Below, piece after piece: positions 18,043-27,648 of a stretch of DNA of 64,000 bases. The stretch is taken from positions 1 through 64,000 of the forward strand of contig JAFGDW010000249.1 of the NCBI GenBank assembly GCA_016931935.1, written 5' to 3'. Numbering within the stretch: position 1 is the stretch's first letter; each line of letters opens with the position of its first letter. Source of the stretch: Candidatus Zhuqueibacterota bacterium. GTDB lineage: Bacteria; Zhuqueibacterota; Zhuqueibacteria; Thermofontimicrobiales; Thiofontviventaceae. The position numbers were made by a program, and so were the translations under genes. Under the pieces are notes generated by a model. That model saw nothing but the letters and a program-made list of their open reading frames with translations, made no database searches and was not told the DNA's origin.

Positions 18043-18525
18043 GATGTCCCTTTGACTGCATATTATTCCAGGTGATAAAATTTGAGTGTAATGCAAATTG
18101 GGGGCACAAGAGAAAGTGTGCTCGGACCACGAAAGGCTGCAGCACGAAAAACTCGTTGTCGTCACCTCGATGAAGCCGAAGGCTCATGTGCCGTAGCGTC
18201 GCGGAGTCGAGGAGTGGACGAATCTATGGAATACATGAATATAGTACGAGATAAATACGATTTGCATTTCACTTATAAAATTTAAACAGTAAATATAGTT
18301 AATTCTTGTATTCCATGCAAGAAATTTGTTAGGAAAAAGTGAATATCGATTCGAATTTTATAAGTGTGGTTGTGGTTTTTTGATGATACAGAGTATAACA
18401 AAACTGAATTTGTAAAAATATGTCAACATAACCATTTTACTTGCATTTTTAATGTAATTGTGTTTAATTAAATGGTCTTAAAATCGCTGATTGCTGACAG
18501 CTAAAAAATAAACCAATTTGGAGAA
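18043..18525. repeat. Intergenic gap with palindromic element 18100-18222
   Basis: Divergent promoters for the serine operon and gnd should lie here. About 18159-18222 has imperfect terminal inverted ends (TCGTCACCTCGA and TCGAGGAGTGGACGA) around a small GCCGAAGGC hairpin, and repeat-like sequence extends left to about 18100. The AT-rich stretch from about 18280 to 18480 is a plausible promoter zone for gnd. Just before its ribosome site are three 7-base units (GCTGATT, GCTGACA, GCTAAAA). No gene is seen. Confidence 0.5.
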
Positions 18526-19944
18526 ATGAACGTGAAACAGAAAATCGGGGTGTTTGGATTGGGCGTGATGGGAGCAAGTTTGGCTCAAAATATTGAACGC
18601 AATGGCGCCCGGGTTGTGGTGTTTAATTATACATATGATTTGACTGAAAAATTTATAGCCGGTCCGGGACAGGGCAAGGATTTTATTCCGGCACGAACCG
18701 TTTACGAATTTATCACTGCGCTCGATCGTCCGCGGCAGATTCTGATGATGGTTACCGCTGGCAAAGCTGTTGACTCTGTGATTGCCACCTTAAAACCCTA
18801 TCTCGAACCCGGCGACATCCTGATCGATGGCGGCAATTCACATTATGAAGACACGGATCGCCGGATCGCCGAGTTGGAAGGCGCCGGAATTCAGTACGTT
18901 GGCATGGGCGTCAGTGGTGGTGAACAGGGTGCATTGTGGGGACCGAGTATGATGCCCGGTGGGGACCACGGCACATATCATTATCTGGAACCGATTCTCG
19001 AAAAAATTGCCGCAAAGGCCGGGAATAATGAACCGTGCGTTACGTACATTGGCACGGGCAGCGCCGGTCATTTTGTGAAAATGGTACATAACGGCATTGA
19101 ATATGGCGACATGCAGTTAATCGCCGAAGCCCATGATTTGTTGCGGTTCGGTCTTGGCCTCACACCGGATGAAGTTGCTGAGACATTTACGACCTGGAAC
19201 AAGGGGGAACTCAGCTCGTACTTGATCGAAATCACTGCGAAAATCGCCAATTTCCCGGATGATCAGGGTGGGGACGGTGTATTACTGGATAGTATTCTCG
19301 ACACCGCTGGCATGAAAGGCACCGGCACCTGGACAGGACATGCTGCGTTGACCTTAGGCGAACCGATACCAACCATTATTGCCGCGCTGCACGCCCGGGC
19401 GCTGTCGTCGTTAACCGAAGAACGGGCGTTGGCCCAGGCATCATACGGCACCAAAATTCAGCAGTTGGAGGGTGATAAACAGGAATGGATCGATAGAATC
19501 CGGGCAGCGATGTATGTATCCAAAATATGCTCTTATGCCCAGGGTTTCGCGTTGCTAAACCGGGCCTCGGATGAATTTCGCTATGGACTCAATTTCATGG
19601 AGATTGCCAAAATCTGGCGTGGCGGCTGCATCATCCGTGCGGATTTTCTCGATAAAATTCGCCTGGCGTTTGAACACAATCCCGGCTTGCCCAATTTAAT
19701 ACTCGACGAAAGTTTTGTGAAAGATGTGTTCCCGCGCGTGGTTGCCTGGCGCGAAGTTGTGGTCGGCGCCAGTCGCACCGGTATTTCCATTCCGGCCATG
19801 TCGGCCTCGTTAGCCTATTTTGAAGCAATGCGACGGAAAACATTGCCCGCTAATTTAATTCAGGCGCAACGGGATTATTTTGGCGCTCATTCCTATAAGC
19901 GTATTGACAAACCTGGGACGTTTCATACGGATTGGGAGAAGTGA
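18526..19944 (+). CDS. gnd: 6-phosphogluconate dehydrogenase, decarboxylating
   Basis: A 472-residue enzyme that oxidatively decarboxylates 6-phosphogluconate to ribulose 5-phosphate with NADP, in the pentose phosphate pathway. The cofactor motif GLGVMG is at 11-16. The catalytic lysine and glutamate lie in GHFVKMVHNGIEY (K185, E192). Family segments ILDTAGMKGTGTWT and WRGGCIIRADFLDKI are present, and length matches the long dimeric form (about 470). TTTGGAGAA precedes the ATG. No zwf or pgl gene is adjacent, and it appears to be transcribed alone. Confidence 0.97.
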   Translation: MNVKQKIGVFGLGVMGASLAQNIERNGARVVVFNYTYDLTEKFIAGPGQGKDFIPARTVYEFITALDRPRQILMMVTAGKAVDSVIATLKPYLEPGDILIDGGNSHYEDTDRRIAELEGAGIQYVGMGVSGGEQGALWGPSMMPGGDHGTYHYLEPILEKIAAKAGNNEPCVTYIGTGSAGHFVKMVHNGIEYGDMQLIAEAHDLLRFGLGLTPDEVAETFTTWNKGELSSYLIEITAKIANFPDDQGGDGVLLDSILDTAGMKGTGTWTGHAALTLGEPIPTIIAALHARALSSLTEERALAQASYGTKIQQLEGDKQEWIDRIRAAMYVSKICSYAQGFALLNRASDEFRYGLNFMEIAKIWRGGCIIRADFLDKIRLAFEHNPGLPNLILDESFVKDVFPRVVAWREVVVGASRTGISIPAMSASLAYFEAMRRKTLPANLIQAQRDYFGAHSYKRIDKPGTFHTDWEK

Positions 19945-20250
19945 GCGTTTAGAGTTTCGGAGATTCAGTTTGGAGAAAAAATGGCAAGTCTGTGGAATGG
20001 GCGCCCACCTAATGGGTGATTTGTTATTGGCTTTTGGCTATTAGCTCTTAATGTCAATGGCTAACAGCCAATCGCCGATTTCGGGCGTCATTTACCTGGC
20101 AGAATTTCTCCAACAAGTACACAAAATTCCTATGGCAAATTAAATACCAGAATAGCCACTCATCGACCCAAACATGTTATTCATCAACAGCAAGCGTCCA
20201 TCCGTCGATAAATGCTTGAATATATGTCAGTTTTTTGATAACTTCAGCGA
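19945..20250. repeat. Intergenic gap with TTGGCTA heptads
   Basis: No gene is seen. From about 20023 to 20080 there are 7-base units (TTGGCTT, TTGGCTA, TTAGCTC) followed by the complementary form (ATGGCTAACAGCCAAT), giving a possible fold-back. The motif closely resembles the array at 3136-3180. The remaining 150 bases before the histidine kinase show no clear promoter or ribosome site. Confidence 0.5.
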
Positions 20251-21324
20251 ATGATGCAGCACATGTTTAAAAAATACCGAATTATCCGACATATCATCTT
20301 CTGGATCATTTCCCTGGCATTTAAAATTCTTGTTTGGGGAGGCTTCGCGGGCAATTATGTGCTTTACATTAAAAAAGCGACGATCGATTTACCGATCATT
20401 GCATCAGCCACGTATTTCACGCTGTATTTTCTATTACCGCGCTATTTACTGACCAAACGTTACAAACGGTTTTGGTTGATATTTTCAATTTCGGCGATTT
20501 TGTTTACTACAGCGCAGATGCTGATCATGTACTTTTTTAAGTATCCGATTGTGCTTGGCATCAATATTTGCTGGGGCGCGTTTGAGTGGATAAAATATTC
20601 CATCGGCACGCTGGCAGATATTTACTCGATTGTCGCAGTGGCAACATGCATTAAACTGGTTATCCATTGGTACACGTTAGAGCAGGCAAAAGATGAATTA
20701 CAGCGCGAAAAATTGCATGCTGAATTGAATTTGTTGAAGGGACAATTGCATCCGCATTTTTTATTCAACACGCTGAATAATCTGTATGCGCTCGCGTTGA
20801 AGCAATCCGACAAAGTTCCGGAAATCATAATCAAGCTATCGGAACTGCTGGATTTCATGTTGTACGAATGCAACGAGCCGACCATTCCGCTATCCCGTGA
20901 AATAAAGCTGATAGAGAACTATAGCGATCTAGAGCGACTCCGATACGGCAACAAACTGAATGTGGAAATGGACCTGCCCGAATCGACTACCGGAGTCCAA
21001 ATTGCGCCGCTTATGTTTATGCCACTGGTGGAAAACAGTTTCAAGCATGGCGTAAGCACTGTTCGAAATAACCCGTACATTCGGTTGAAGTTACATATTT
21101 CAGGAAACAAGCTGCATTTTCGTATTGAGAATAGTTGGGAAGCAAATGGCTCACGTGATGATCAGGGCTATCGTGAAGGCATCGGATTAAAGAATTTACA
21201 GCGTCGGCTGGATTTGTTGTATGGCAGCCATTATAGCTTGTCAATTAACCGGGAAAATGAACGCTTTACTGTGCACTTAATATTACACCTGGAATATGGC
21301 AAGGAGTTAATTCATGAGCATTAA
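20251..21324 (+). CDS. LytS/YehU-type sensor histidine kinase
   Basis: A 357-residue membrane histidine kinase. Four hydrophobic helices occupy about residues 12-140, with no recognisable extracellular sensor domain. The His_kinase (PF06580) domain follows, with the phosphoacceptor region GQLHPHFLFNTLNNLYAL (H169) and an ATPase domain with FMPLVENSFKHG and GIGLKNLQRRL. It should phosphorylate the LytTR regulator encoded immediately downstream, whose gene overlaps it by 11 bases. ATG codons at 20251, 20254 and 20263 are all possible starts; none has a clear ribosome site. Confidence 0.92.
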   Translation: MMQHMFKKYRIIRHIIFWIISLAFKILVWGGFAGNYVLYIKKATIDLPIIASATYFTLYFLLPRYLLTKRYKRFWLIFSISAILFTTAQMLIMYFFKYPIVLGINICWGAFEWIKYSIGTLADIYSIVAVATCIKLVIHWYTLEQAKDELQREKLHAELNLLKGQLHPHFLFNTLNNLYALALKQSDKVPEIIIKLSELLDFMLYECNEPTIPLSREIKLIENYSDLERLRYGNKLNVEMDLPESTTGVQIAPLMFMPLVENSFKHGVSTVRNNPYIRLKLHISGNKLHFRIENSWEANGSRDDQGYREGIGLKNLQRRLDLLYGSHYSLSINRENERFTVHLILHLEYGKELIHEH

Positions 21325-22015
21325 ATGTTTGGTCGTGGATGACGAGCCCCTGGCCATCGATCTGCTCGTTTCATACATACAGCGCGTTCCGGATTTGGAA
21401 CTTGTTGCAGTCTGCAGCGACGCGATTCAAGCCTTCGAGGTACTACAAAAGGAACGTGTCGACCTTCTGTTTCTGGATATCCAAATGCCCAAACTTACGG
21501 GCATGGAATTAGTGAAATCATTGAGCGCTCCACCAAAAGTTGTTTTTACTACCGCCTACCGAAATTATGCTGTGGAAAGCTATGATCTTGAAGTACTCGA
21601 TTATTTGTTGAAGCCAATTACATTCGAACGATTTTTGAAGGCTGTGCAGAAATACTATCGCGTCAATGCATCGGAACAGAACGGTAATCGGAATTCGCAA
21701 CGCGAAAGTATATTTATCCGGCATGATAAAAAAATGGTGCAGGTCCCATTTTATTCTATCTTATTTCTGGAAAGTATGAAAGACTATGTTTATATTCACA
21801 CGCGTAAACAAACATTTATTGTGAGGCAGCAGCTTCAATGCTATGAAGATGATTTGCCGGGTGATCAATTTGTACGGATTCATCGCTCGTTCATTGTGGC
21901 AATCGCTCACATCAAAGCGTTTACAGCCTCCGAAGTTGAAATCGGAGATCGTCGGTTACCGATTGGTCGTTCCTACAGACAGGCGTTTTTAGCGGCAGTT
22001 GGGGTGACAGAATGA
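21314..22015 (+). CDS. LytTR-family response regulator
   Basis: A 233-residue response regulator. The receiver domain (1-120) has the acidic pair D9/D10 and the phosphoacceptor D55 in LLFLDIQMPKLTG. A C-terminal LytTR DNA-binding domain (about 135-233) contains LFLESMKDYVYIHT and FVRIHRSFIVAI. It overlaps the histidine kinase gene by 11 bases, so the two form one two-component system. AAGGAGTTAATTC is a good ribosome site. Targets are unknown; the redox cluster that starts 260 bases downstream on the same strand is an obvious candidate by position only. Confidence 0.94.
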   Translation: MSIKCLVVDDEPLAIDLLVSYIQRVPDLELVAVCSDAIQAFEVLQKERVDLLFLDIQMPKLTGMELVKSLSAPPKVVFTTAYRNYAVESYDLEVLDYLLKPITFERFLKAVQKYYRVNASEQNGNRNSQRESIFIRHDKKMVQVPFYSILFLESMKDYVYIHTRKQTFIVRQQLQCYEDDLPGDQFVRIHRSFIVAIAHIKAFTASEVEIGDRRLPIGRSYRQAFLAAVGVTE

Positions 22016-22027
22016 GCGTTAGTAATA

Positions 22028-22205
22028 GGCCTATCCGGAAACCTATCAAATTAATCATACACTTTGCCTGAGCTTGCCGTTTCGCACCGGCGTGGCGCCG
22101 TTGTTCGTGGCGTGAACAGCGGCGAAGGCAATTTTTGGCGTAAAAGTCAACTTCAACAGGCTCTTCCGACGGTAAGACCTAAGCAAGTGTTTTCGGATTG
22201 GCTCT
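22028..22205. repeat. Inverted-repeat element between regulator and propeller gene
   Basis: The left end (GGCCTATCCGGAAACC) is an imperfect reverse complement of the right end (GTGTTTTCGGATTGGCTC). Inside is a GC-rich fold with TTGCC...GGCAA ends and GCCG/CGGC pairs followed by five T. It may be a small palindromic mobile element and may also terminate the regulator transcript. Confidence 0.45.
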
Positions 22206-22277
22206 AAACAAGGGATGCGTTCACCTCAGAACAGAGAGCTAGCTTTGACACTAACTCGGTAAAAAAGGGAGAACAAA

Positions 22278-23546
22278 ATGAGATGTTTTAACCGTTTGGG
22301 AGTCGTTATAACAATTTCTGTAATATTAAGCGAAATTTTCTTTGCTGCAAATATATACTCGGCAGACTGGCCTCAATTCCGCGGCATCAACCGCGATGGA
22401 CAATCGGCTGAAATCGGGCTGTTAAAACAATGGCCGGCTGAAGGTCCGAAACTGTTGTGGGTCGTTAACGATTGCGGAAAAGGTTTCGCCTCGCCAGCGA
22501 TTGTTAATGATATTGTGTATGTCACTGGAATGGATAAAGACAAACACGAATTTGTATCTGCTTATAAAACTGGCGGCGCGTTGTTGTGGCGAACCACGTA
22601 TGGCTCGGCCTGGGAAAAATCCTTCCCGGACGTGCGTACTACACCAACAATCGATGGTGACCGCATGTACGTAATTAGCGGACACGGAGAAATAGCGTGC
22701 CTGAACGTGAAAGACGGCGCAATTATTTGGACAGTGGATGGCGCGTCAAAATTCGATGCCAAATGGGGCCGTTGGGGTTGTGCCGAATCTCCATTAGTTG
22801 TTGATAACAAGGTATTCTTTACGCCGGCGGGCGATAAAACAACGCTGGTAGCGTTTAACAAACAGAATGGAGAAGTAATTTGGCAAAGTCCATCACTGAA
22901 AGATCAGTGTGCCTACATTTCACCCGTGCATATTATTCATAACAAGAAACCATTTATCCTGTCAGTGACTGGTACTTATATTTATGCCGTTAATCCGGTA
23001 TCTGGTGATATTGTATGGAAGTACGACTACAAACAACATTTTGAAGGCGATGGTGGAGACATTAATACAAATTCACCACTTTATCATAACGGCTCGGTTT
23101 ACGTGACGAGCGGGTACAATCATGTTGGTATCAAATTAAATATTGCAAAGGATGGCAATTCCGTTTCAGTCGCCTGGGTCGATCACACACTCGATGTCCA
23201 TCATGGCCATGTTGTGTTGGTGGATGACAACCTATACGGCTCAAACTGGATCAGCAACCAACGGGGCAATTGGTGCTGTGTAAATTGGGAAATCGGGAAA
23301 ACGTCCTACGAAACGACCTGGCAGAATAAGGGATCGATTATCACTGCCGAAGGAATGCTTTACTGTTATGATGAAAAAGACGGGATGATTGCACTCGTCA
23401 AAGCCAATTCTCAAAAATTCGATATAGTTAGCCAGTTTGAAGTGCCGATTGGCGACGGGCCAGCTTGGGCGCATCCGGCGATTAGCAATGGTAAGCTTTA
23501 CATGCGGCGGGGGAATGGTTTGATGGTTTATAATATTGAAAAGTGA
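22278..23546 (+). CDS. PQQ-like beta-propeller protein (WPxFRG type)
   Basis: A 422-residue exported protein. After a signal peptide (cleavage near IYSA, residue 29) comes the motif DWPQFRGINRDGQ, then repeated beta-propeller blades of the PQQ/BamB-like kind (GKGFASPAIVNDIVYVTG, YAVNPVSGDIVWKYDY, AEGMLYCYDEKDG). It lies in the periplasm or at the cell surface. Such propellers either bind a quinone cofactor or act as structural scaffolds; no cytochrome motif is present and catalysis cannot be claimed. It is the first of three consecutive paralogues. AAAAGGGAGAACAAA is the ribosome site. Confidence 0.88.
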   Translation: MRCFNRLGVVITISVILSEIFFAANIYSADWPQFRGINRDGQSAEIGLLKQWPAEGPKLLWVVNDCGKGFASPAIVNDIVYVTGMDKDKHEFVSAYKTGGALLWRTTYGSAWEKSFPDVRTTPTIDGDRMYVISGHGEIACLNVKDGAIIWTVDGASKFDAKWGRWGCAESPLVVDNKVFFTPAGDKTTLVAFNKQNGEVIWQSPSLKDQCAYISPVHIIHNKKPFILSVTGTYIYAVNPVSGDIVWKYDYKQHFEGDGGDINTNSPLYHNGSVYVTSGYNHVGIKLNIAKDGNSVSVAWVDHTLDVHHGHVVLVDDNLYGSNWISNQRGNWCCVNWEIGKTSYETTWQNKGSIITAEGMLYCYDEKDGMIALVKANSQKFDIVSQFEVPIGDGPAWAHPAISNGKLYMRRGNGLMVYNIEK

Positions 23547-23620
23547 GACGGCAGATGTGAGATGTGAGACGGGGGAAAGGGAATAGTGAATTGAGAACAG
23601 TGAATTGAGAACAGTGAATG
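23545..23620. repeat. Heptad GTGAGAT / GTGAATT GAGAACA repeat
   Basis: Starting at the stop codon, 7-base units GTGAGAC, GGCAGAT, GTGAGAT, GTGAGAC are followed by a regular GTGAATT GAGAACA GTGAATT GAGAACA GTGAATG array. No gene lies in the 175-base gap. Confidence 0.6.
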
Positions 23621-23721
23621 GGACAAAATGTTGATGGCTGAACGCCATCGATTTAATCTATTTAAAGTGAGTCACAGTAAAAACGGGTGCAGATTTTGAA
23701 TCAAATGGAAAGGGATTTTTA

Positions 23722-24954
23722 ATGAAATTAAATCATGTTAATACTGGCATTTTATGTATAATAGTGTTCGTGCTGCTTAGCTTTAGTTTTGGCCATGCTG
23801 CGGTTTCATCTCAATGGCGTGGTTTCAACCGTGATGGGATTTATCAGGAGACCGGATTGTTGAAAGCATGGCCAGCGGACGGTCCGAAGCAATTATGGTC
23901 TACTGATGGTTTGGGACGCGGTTTCTCTCAACCGGCGGTTACGAACGACCGTGTGTTTGTGACTGGCGAAATTAGTGGAACCGGTTACCTGTTCGCGTTC
24001 GACCATACGGGTAAGCAAATTTATAAAAAGGCATACGGTCCCGAATGGACGAAAAGCTTTCCCGGTGTTCGTACAACACCCACTGTCGTTGATGATCAGC
24101 TATACATTGTTTCCGCACAAGGCGCGGTAGTTTGCATGAAAGCCAGCGACGGATCCGTGCTGTGGAGTGTGGATATGGTAAAAACATTTGGCGCGCAACA
24201 ACCCCAGTGGGCATTTTGTGAATCAGTACTGATCGATGGCGAGCATGCAATCTGCACACCCGGTGGATCAAAAGTCACGCTGGCGGCGCTCGACCGTAAT
24301 ACGGGTAAGACCATCTGGACCTGTAACGGCAACGGTGATAAGCCATCGTATTGTTCTCCAATTTTAATCACGCGCGGTGGGCAACGAATTATCATTACGA
24401 TGACACAAAAATCCATTATTGCCGTAAATGCCGATACCGGTAACTTGCTGTGGAACCAAACACATCAAACAGATTGGGATGTGAATCCGAATTCTATCAC
24501 CTACAAAGATGGCATGGCCTATGCGGTCAGTGGCTATGGCACCGGCGGCCAGATGTTAAAACTCAGCGCTGATGGCAGCAAAATCGAACAAGTCTGGAAA
24601 TCCGGCGATCTCGACAGCCAGATTGGCGCCACTATTTTGATGAATGGCTACATTTACGGCAGCGGTATGAACAATCGCGGCTGGAAATGCGTGGACTGGA
24701 ACACTGGCAAAACACTGTACACCTCCGATGCACTTGGTAAAGGCTGTGTTGTTGCTGCGGAAGGTATGTTATATTGTTACACCGAGAAGGGCGAGGTCGC
24801 GTTAGCGAAGCCAAGTCCGGCCTCGTTCGATGTGGTTAGTTCGTTTAAAATAAAACAAGGCTCCGAGCAACACTGGGCGCACCCGGTCATCAAAGCGGGA
24901 CGGATGTACATTCGGCATGGGAATGCTTTGATGGTTTTTGACGTGAAAAAGTAA
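23722..24954 (+). CDS. PQQ-like beta-propeller protein, paralogue of preceding gene
   Basis: A 410-residue exported propeller closely related to the preceding gene. Corresponding segments are SQWRGFNRDGIYQETGLLKA, GRGFSQPAVTNDRVFVTGE, FPGVRTTPTV, AEGMLYCYTEKGE and a C-terminal MYIRHGNALMVFDV. The signal peptide ends near GHAAV (residue 28). Here the WPxFRG signature has weakened to SQWRGFNRDG. The shared blade order points to tandem duplication. AAAGGGATTTTTA precedes the ATG. The role is inferred from context as a periplasmic partner in the redox cluster. Confidence 0.88.
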   Translation: MKLNHVNTGILCIIVFVLLSFSFGHAAVSSQWRGFNRDGIYQETGLLKAWPADGPKQLWSTDGLGRGFSQPAVTNDRVFVTGEISGTGYLFAFDHTGKQIYKKAYGPEWTKSFPGVRTTPTVVDDQLYIVSAQGAVVCMKASDGSVLWSVDMVKTFGAQQPQWAFCESVLIDGEHAICTPGGSKVTLAALDRNTGKTIWTCNGNGDKPSYCSPILITRGGQRIIITMTQKSIIAVNADTGNLLWNQTHQTDWDVNPNSITYKDGMAYAVSGYGTGGQMLKLSADGSKIEQVWKSGDLDSQIGATILMNGYIYGSGMNNRGWKCVDWNTGKTLYTSDALGKGCVVAAEGMLYCYTEKGEVALAKPSPASFDVVSSFKIKQGSEQHWAHPVIKAGRMYIRHGNALMVFDVKK

Positions 24955-24956
24955 TT

Positions 24957-25046
24957 GGTGCATAGCGCATAGGGCAGAGCGCATAGCGAAAAAATGCACA
25001 TGCATGACCTGTCTTTTGCTATGCTCTATGCGCTCTGCCCTCTGCA
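24957..25046. repeat. Heptad GCATAGC hairpin overlapping the next gene start
   Basis: Left arm: 7-base units of the type GCATAGC GCATAGG GCAGAGC GCATAGC. Right arm (25017-25046): the complementary form, TATGCTCTATGCGCTCTGCC. The arms enclose the first candidate start codons of the next gene, so the 5' end of that mRNA could be folded. Confidence 0.6.
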
Positions 25047-26532
25047 TAAAATAAATATATCTGAACCTCGCGAAACGAAATATAAATTGAAGTCAATCCA
25101 CAAATACCTAATAGACGTTATCACAATAGTTCTGATAACGGTCAGCGTGTTGTTCCTGATCTACTGGTTCCGCTATGAACCCAGAGATGCAATCGTGCTA
25201 CACGTGCCGGGCATGGATGGGCAACCCGATTCGTTGGCGTTGGCGTCAAATCTACCAGCGGTTCGTATCGGAGAGCATTTCGAACAATTTGACGGCGCAC
25301 CCGGAACTATCACTGGCTCGTGGCCGCGATTTCGCGGGGCTAATTTTGATAATATTAGCCGGGAAAAAATACGATTGGCCGAGTCATGGCCGGACGGAGG
25401 GCCGCCCGTGCTCTGGAGCGTGGACCTGGGCGAGGGTCATGCCGCGCCGGCGGTGCATAACGGTCGCGTGTATGTAATCGATTATGATGAAGAAAACTCT
25501 GCCGATGCCCTGCGCTGCTTTTCACTCGATACCGGCAACGAAATCTGGCGGCGCTGGTATGAAGTGCATGTCAAACGCAATCACGGCATGTCGCGCACCA
25601 TCCCGGCAGTGAATGACAGCTTTGTCGTTACGATCGGGCCGCGCTGCCATGTCATGTGTGTGAAAGCGCAATCAGGTAATTTCGTCTGGGGCATCGATCT
25701 CGAGCGCGAATACGGCGCCAGGGAGCCGCTCTGGTACACCGGCCAGTGTCCGTTGATTGACGACTCCACCGCAGTGATTGCACCGGGTGGCAGTGTACTC
25801 ATGCTTGGCGTGCATTTAAAAACAGGACGTATTCTCTGGCAGGTGCCAAATCCCAATCAGTGGCAAATGTCACACTCATCCATTATACCGTTCACAATTC
25901 ACGGCAGGCGCACCTACATATATTGCACTGTTGATGGCGTGATTGGTGTACAGGCCGAAGGGGAAGATCGCGGCGCTCTGTTGTGGACATGCACAGCCTG
26001 GGCGCATTCGGTGATTGCACCGTCGCCGGTGCTGATCGGGGAGAATCGCCTTTTTTTTACAGCCGGGTATGGCGCTGGTAGCATGGTGATTCAAGTTAAT
26101 TTCAACAACGGTGAGTTTTCCACAGAAGTGGTCGCCGAATATCCGCCGAGCGCGGGACTTGCCTCCGAGCAGCAGACACCGATTCTTTATGAAAACCATC
26201 TATATGGTATTATGCCCAAGGACGCCGGAACGTATCGCAATCAGCTTGTCTGTGTCGATCCTGCCGATTGCCGGAAAATCATTTGGAGCAGTGACAAGCA
26301 GCGCCGCTTCGGCATGGGACCGTACATTCTCGCGGATAATAAATTTTATATTTTGAATGATGACGGCCTGCTCACTGTTGCCAAAGTGAATGCCAGCAGT
26401 TATAACGAATTATCCAGTGTGCAAGTACTCAATGGTCACGATGCCTGGGGGCCGATGGCGTTGGTGAATGGACGGTTGCTACTGCGGGATTCGAAGGAAA
26501 TGGTGTGTGTGGATATTCGGGCGGGAAAGTGA
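24994..26532 (+). CDS. Membrane-anchored PQQ-like beta-propeller protein
   Basis: A 512-residue protein with one N-terminal transmembrane helix (IDVITIVLITVSVLFLIYWF) and an outward-facing propeller that opens with GSWPRFRGANFDN and GEGHAAPAVHNGRVYVIDYD. Later blades include AVIAPGGSVLMLG and MLGVHLKTGRILWQV. The start is uncertain: 24994 is the most upstream ATG but lies inside a palindromic repeat without a ribosome site. ATGs at 25000 and 25021 and a TTG at 25087 just before the basic KSIHKYL segment are alternatives. It is the third propeller in a row and likely sits on the outer face of the inner membrane. Confidence 0.82.
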   Translation: MHMHDLSFAMLYALCPLHKINISEPRETKYKLKSIHKYLIDVITIVLITVSVLFLIYWFRYEPRDAIVLHVPGMDGQPDSLALASNLPAVRIGEHFEQFDGAPGTITGSWPRFRGANFDNISREKIRLAESWPDGGPPVLWSVDLGEGHAAPAVHNGRVYVIDYDEENSADALRCFSLDTGNEIWRRWYEVHVKRNHGMSRTIPAVNDSFVVTIGPRCHVMCVKAQSGNFVWGIDLEREYGAREPLWYTGQCPLIDDSTAVIAPGGSVLMLGVHLKTGRILWQVPNPNQWQMSHSSIIPFTIHGRRTYIYCTVDGVIGVQAEGEDRGALLWTCTAWAHSVIAPSPVLIGENRLFFTAGYGAGSMVIQVNFNNGEFSTEVVAEYPPSAGLASEQQTPILYENHLYGIMPKDAGTYRNQLVCVDPADCRKIIWSSDKQRRFGMGPYILADNKFYILNDDGLLTVAKVNASSYNELSSVQVLNGHDAWGPMALVNGRLLLRDSKEMVCVDIRAGK

Positions 26533-26598
26533 GAAGCTTTCAGCTATCAGCTTTAAAATGGTTCATGATCCTGAGCATAAACGTTCAGAGAGGTTTCT

Positions 26599-27630
26599 AT
26601 GGAACAAAATAAAACTTCCCAAGAATTGGACCGCCGAAATTTCATTGTCCGCGGCGGACAACGAATCGCGGCATTCGTACTTGGTCTGATTGGCGCCAGT
26701 CTCCTTCCCGGACAAAAACAGCGCGCCCTGGCAACATCAACGCCACAGACGCAACCCAAACGCAAAGTCGAAAATCCCTGGGAATACGATCTGGAATCGT
26801 TGAAGAAAATTGATCCGGCGCTGATTACCTATGAAGAGATCGAGTCCATCCCGGCGGAGCAGGAAAAAGTGACTGCACTGGCGCTCGATGATTCGGGAAC
26901 GCTGTACATAGGCGGCGATAAAGGCGTTCGCGTTATCACAGATAAAACAAGCAAACGCTGGGTGCAACTACCGCAGGCGCCGGCCTGCCTTGCCATCGAT
27001 ACTAACGGCGATATTTTCGTTGGATTGAAAGACATGATTGTCGTCTACGATAAAAAGGGCACGAAAAAAACTGAATTTCACAGCATGGGGGAATCCTCTT
27101 ATCTGACAAGTATTGCCATCGGGATCGATGATGTGTTTGTCGCTGATGCCGGAAATCGTGTGGTGTGGCGCATGAACAAAGCGGGCGCCCTTCTCGGTCA
27201 ATTGGGGGAGAAGGATGAACGACGTCACATTCCCGGGCTGGTGATTCCCAGTCCGTATTGCGATGTGGCGCTGGATCAAAACGGTCTGCTATGGGTGGTC
27301 AACACTGGCCGCCACGCATTCGAACAGTACAAACCGGATGGCACGCTAGTAAAGCGCTGGGAGAAAACCTCAGTTAAGATCGATGGTTTCTCCGGCTGCT
27401 GCAATCCCACCCACATGGCGATTCTGCCTGACGGCGCCTTCGTCACTGCGGAGAAGGGCCTGGAGCGGATTAAAATCCATGAAACCGACGGCACATTTCG
27501 CACCGTCGTGGCTGCACCCTCACAGTTTAAGGAAGGCACTGTGGGGCTGGATTTGGCAGTCAATAAGCAGGGTCGGATTTTCGTACTCGATCCTTCACAA
27601 AAGACAGCGCGAGTGTTCGAGAAAAAGTAA
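26599..27630 (+). CDS. Tat-exported NHL/SMP-30-like beta-propeller protein
   Basis: A 343-residue protein with a twin-arginine signal (LDRRNFIVRGGQR then AAFVLGLIGASLL), so it is probably exported folded, perhaps with a cofactor. The mature part has NHL-like blades (TALALDDSGTLYIGGDKGV, ACLAIDTNGDIFVGLKD, VALDQNGLLWVVNTGRHAFE, LAVNKQGRIFVLDPSQK). A pair of cysteines, GFSGCCNPTHMA, lies in one blade. It differs from the WPxFRG propellers and probably binds a different ligand. Genes for two further Tat substrates follow directly, which makes a run of three. Confidence 0.85.
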   Translation: MEQNKTSQELDRRNFIVRGGQRIAAFVLGLIGASLLPGQKQRALATSTPQTQPKRKVENPWEYDLESLKKIDPALITYEEIESIPAEQEKVTALALDDSGTLYIGGDKGVRVITDKTSKRWVQLPQAPACLAIDTNGDIFVGLKDMIVVYDKKGTKKTEFHSMGESSYLTSIAIGIDDVFVADAGNRVVWRMNKAGALLGQLGEKDERRHIPGLVIPSPYCDVALDQNGLLWVVNTGRHAFEQYKPDGTLVKRWEKTSVKIDGFSGCCNPTHMAILPDGAFVTAEKGLERIKIHETDGTFRTVVAAPSQFKEGTVGLDLAVNKQGRIFVLDPSQKTARVFEKK

Positions 27631-27648
27631 TCGCGGAGAAATAAAAAG

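Noticed and set aside
23545-23620. Short regular array that might be a CRISPR
   Set aside because: Units are only 7 bases without spacers of constant length, and no cas gene is present in the window.
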